A stretch of 64,000 bases of DNA from Iodobacter fluviatilis (GTDB lineage Bacteria > Pseudomonadota > Gammaproteobacteria > Burkholderiales > Chitinibacteraceae), in the NCBI RefSeq assembly GCF_900451195.1, contig NZ_UGHR01000004.1, forward strand, positions 372,001 through 436,000, given 5' to 3'. Below, piece by piece: positions 63,902-64,000 of this stretch (position 1 is its first letter; each line of letters starts with the position of its first letter). Position numbers and translations under genes: made by a program. The notes beneath the pieces are model-generated. The model saw nothing but the letters and a program-made list of their open reading frames with translations, ran no database searches and was not told where the DNA came from.

Positions 63902-64000
63902 TTATTGTTTCCATAAATAAATAGAATCTTTGCCATCGCCATTTAGTGATTTATTTTGTTCAACCATGATATAGCGGGTTTTACCTTCGGCAACTAACTT
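63902..64000 (-). CDS. C-terminal end of an unidentified gene
   Basis: The minus strand is open from the window edge for 32 codons to a TAA at 63904-63902, ending ..SLNGDGKDSIYLWKQ. The frame, normal codon use and tight spacing to the GNAT gene (one base) support a real gene whose 5' part is outside the window. No family can be named from so little. Confidence 0.55.
   Translation of the reverse strand, partial: KLVAEGKTRYIMVEQNKSLNGDGKDSIYLWKQ

Overview
The window looks like the chromosome of a betaproteobacterium of the order Neisseriales. A chitin-degrading Chitinibacteraceae or Iodobacter-like genus is my best guess, but no rRNA or marker search was possible. The pointers are the tsaD / rpsU-yqeY-dnaG-rpoD-tRNA block, an XrtB (exosortase B) exopolysaccharide locus of the Methylobacillus eps type, an EarP plus EF-P pair with an arginine at the modified position, and a GH18 chitinase beside a LmbE-type deacetylase. 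Base composition is moderate overall. It drops to clearly AT-rich in the glycosyltransferase part of the polysaccharide locus.

Layout. (1) 1-5590: tsaD (partial, minus) diverges from a macromolecular-synthesis operon: rpsU, yqeY, dnaG, rpoD and a tRNA-Ile2(CAT). A textbook promoter precedes rpsU, hairpins lie between the first genes, and a strong terminator follows the tRNA. (2) 5591-6313: a gene-free stretch with several dyads leads into the exopolysaccharide locus. (3) 6314-34839: about 28 kb of plus-strand exopolysaccharide genes. First comes a conserved core (epsL, epsB, epsD, epsE, epsF, epsG, xrtB, epsI). GDP-fucose synthesis follows (gmd, fcl). Next is a variable AT-rich module: a Wzx-type flippase, seven glycosyltransferases, a secreted beta-helix protein, a Wzy/EpsG-like polymerase and a NodB deacetylase. 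The locus ends with sugar-nucleotide genes (ugd, manC, gmm, manB). Together they predict an acidic (UDP-glucuronate) and fucose/mannose-containing polymer. It would be started on undecaprenyl phosphate by EpsB, flipped and polymerised by a Wzx/Wzy route, and exported through EpsE/EpsF/EpsL. (4) 34899-43193: mixed housekeeping genes (CinA-like, rfaE2, MscS channel, desaturase, RidA, GH18 chitinase, PIG-L deacetylase, mpl). (5) 43299-45678: two convergent diguanylate cyclases. (6) 45803-56400: prlC, a CPA2/KefB antiporter, earP, efp, an S9 peptidase and uvrB. (7) 56401-59281: small accessory genes (DUF6404-like, GFA family, M29-like aminopeptidase), with a direct repeat after each of the first two and a GC-rich non-coding patch. 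(8) 59455-64000: an unknown secreted protein, acs, a methyltransferase, a GNAT acetyltransferase and the tail of one more gene.

Three unrelated families of dispersed palindromic elements sit in intergenic gaps: two copies of a long ACCACAGAG-type inverted repeat, one double CCCCCTTT hairpin, and one GTAGGAGTGGCTTCAGCC-type REP hairpin. No CRISPR array, prophage, insertion sequence, transposase or integrase was seen. I found no wholly new system. The most unusual items are the polysaccharide tyrosine kinase homologue that has lost its P-loop, the cassette-like repeats around the GFA gene, the GH141-like beta-helix protein inside a fucose-polymer locus, and the unknown secreted protein.
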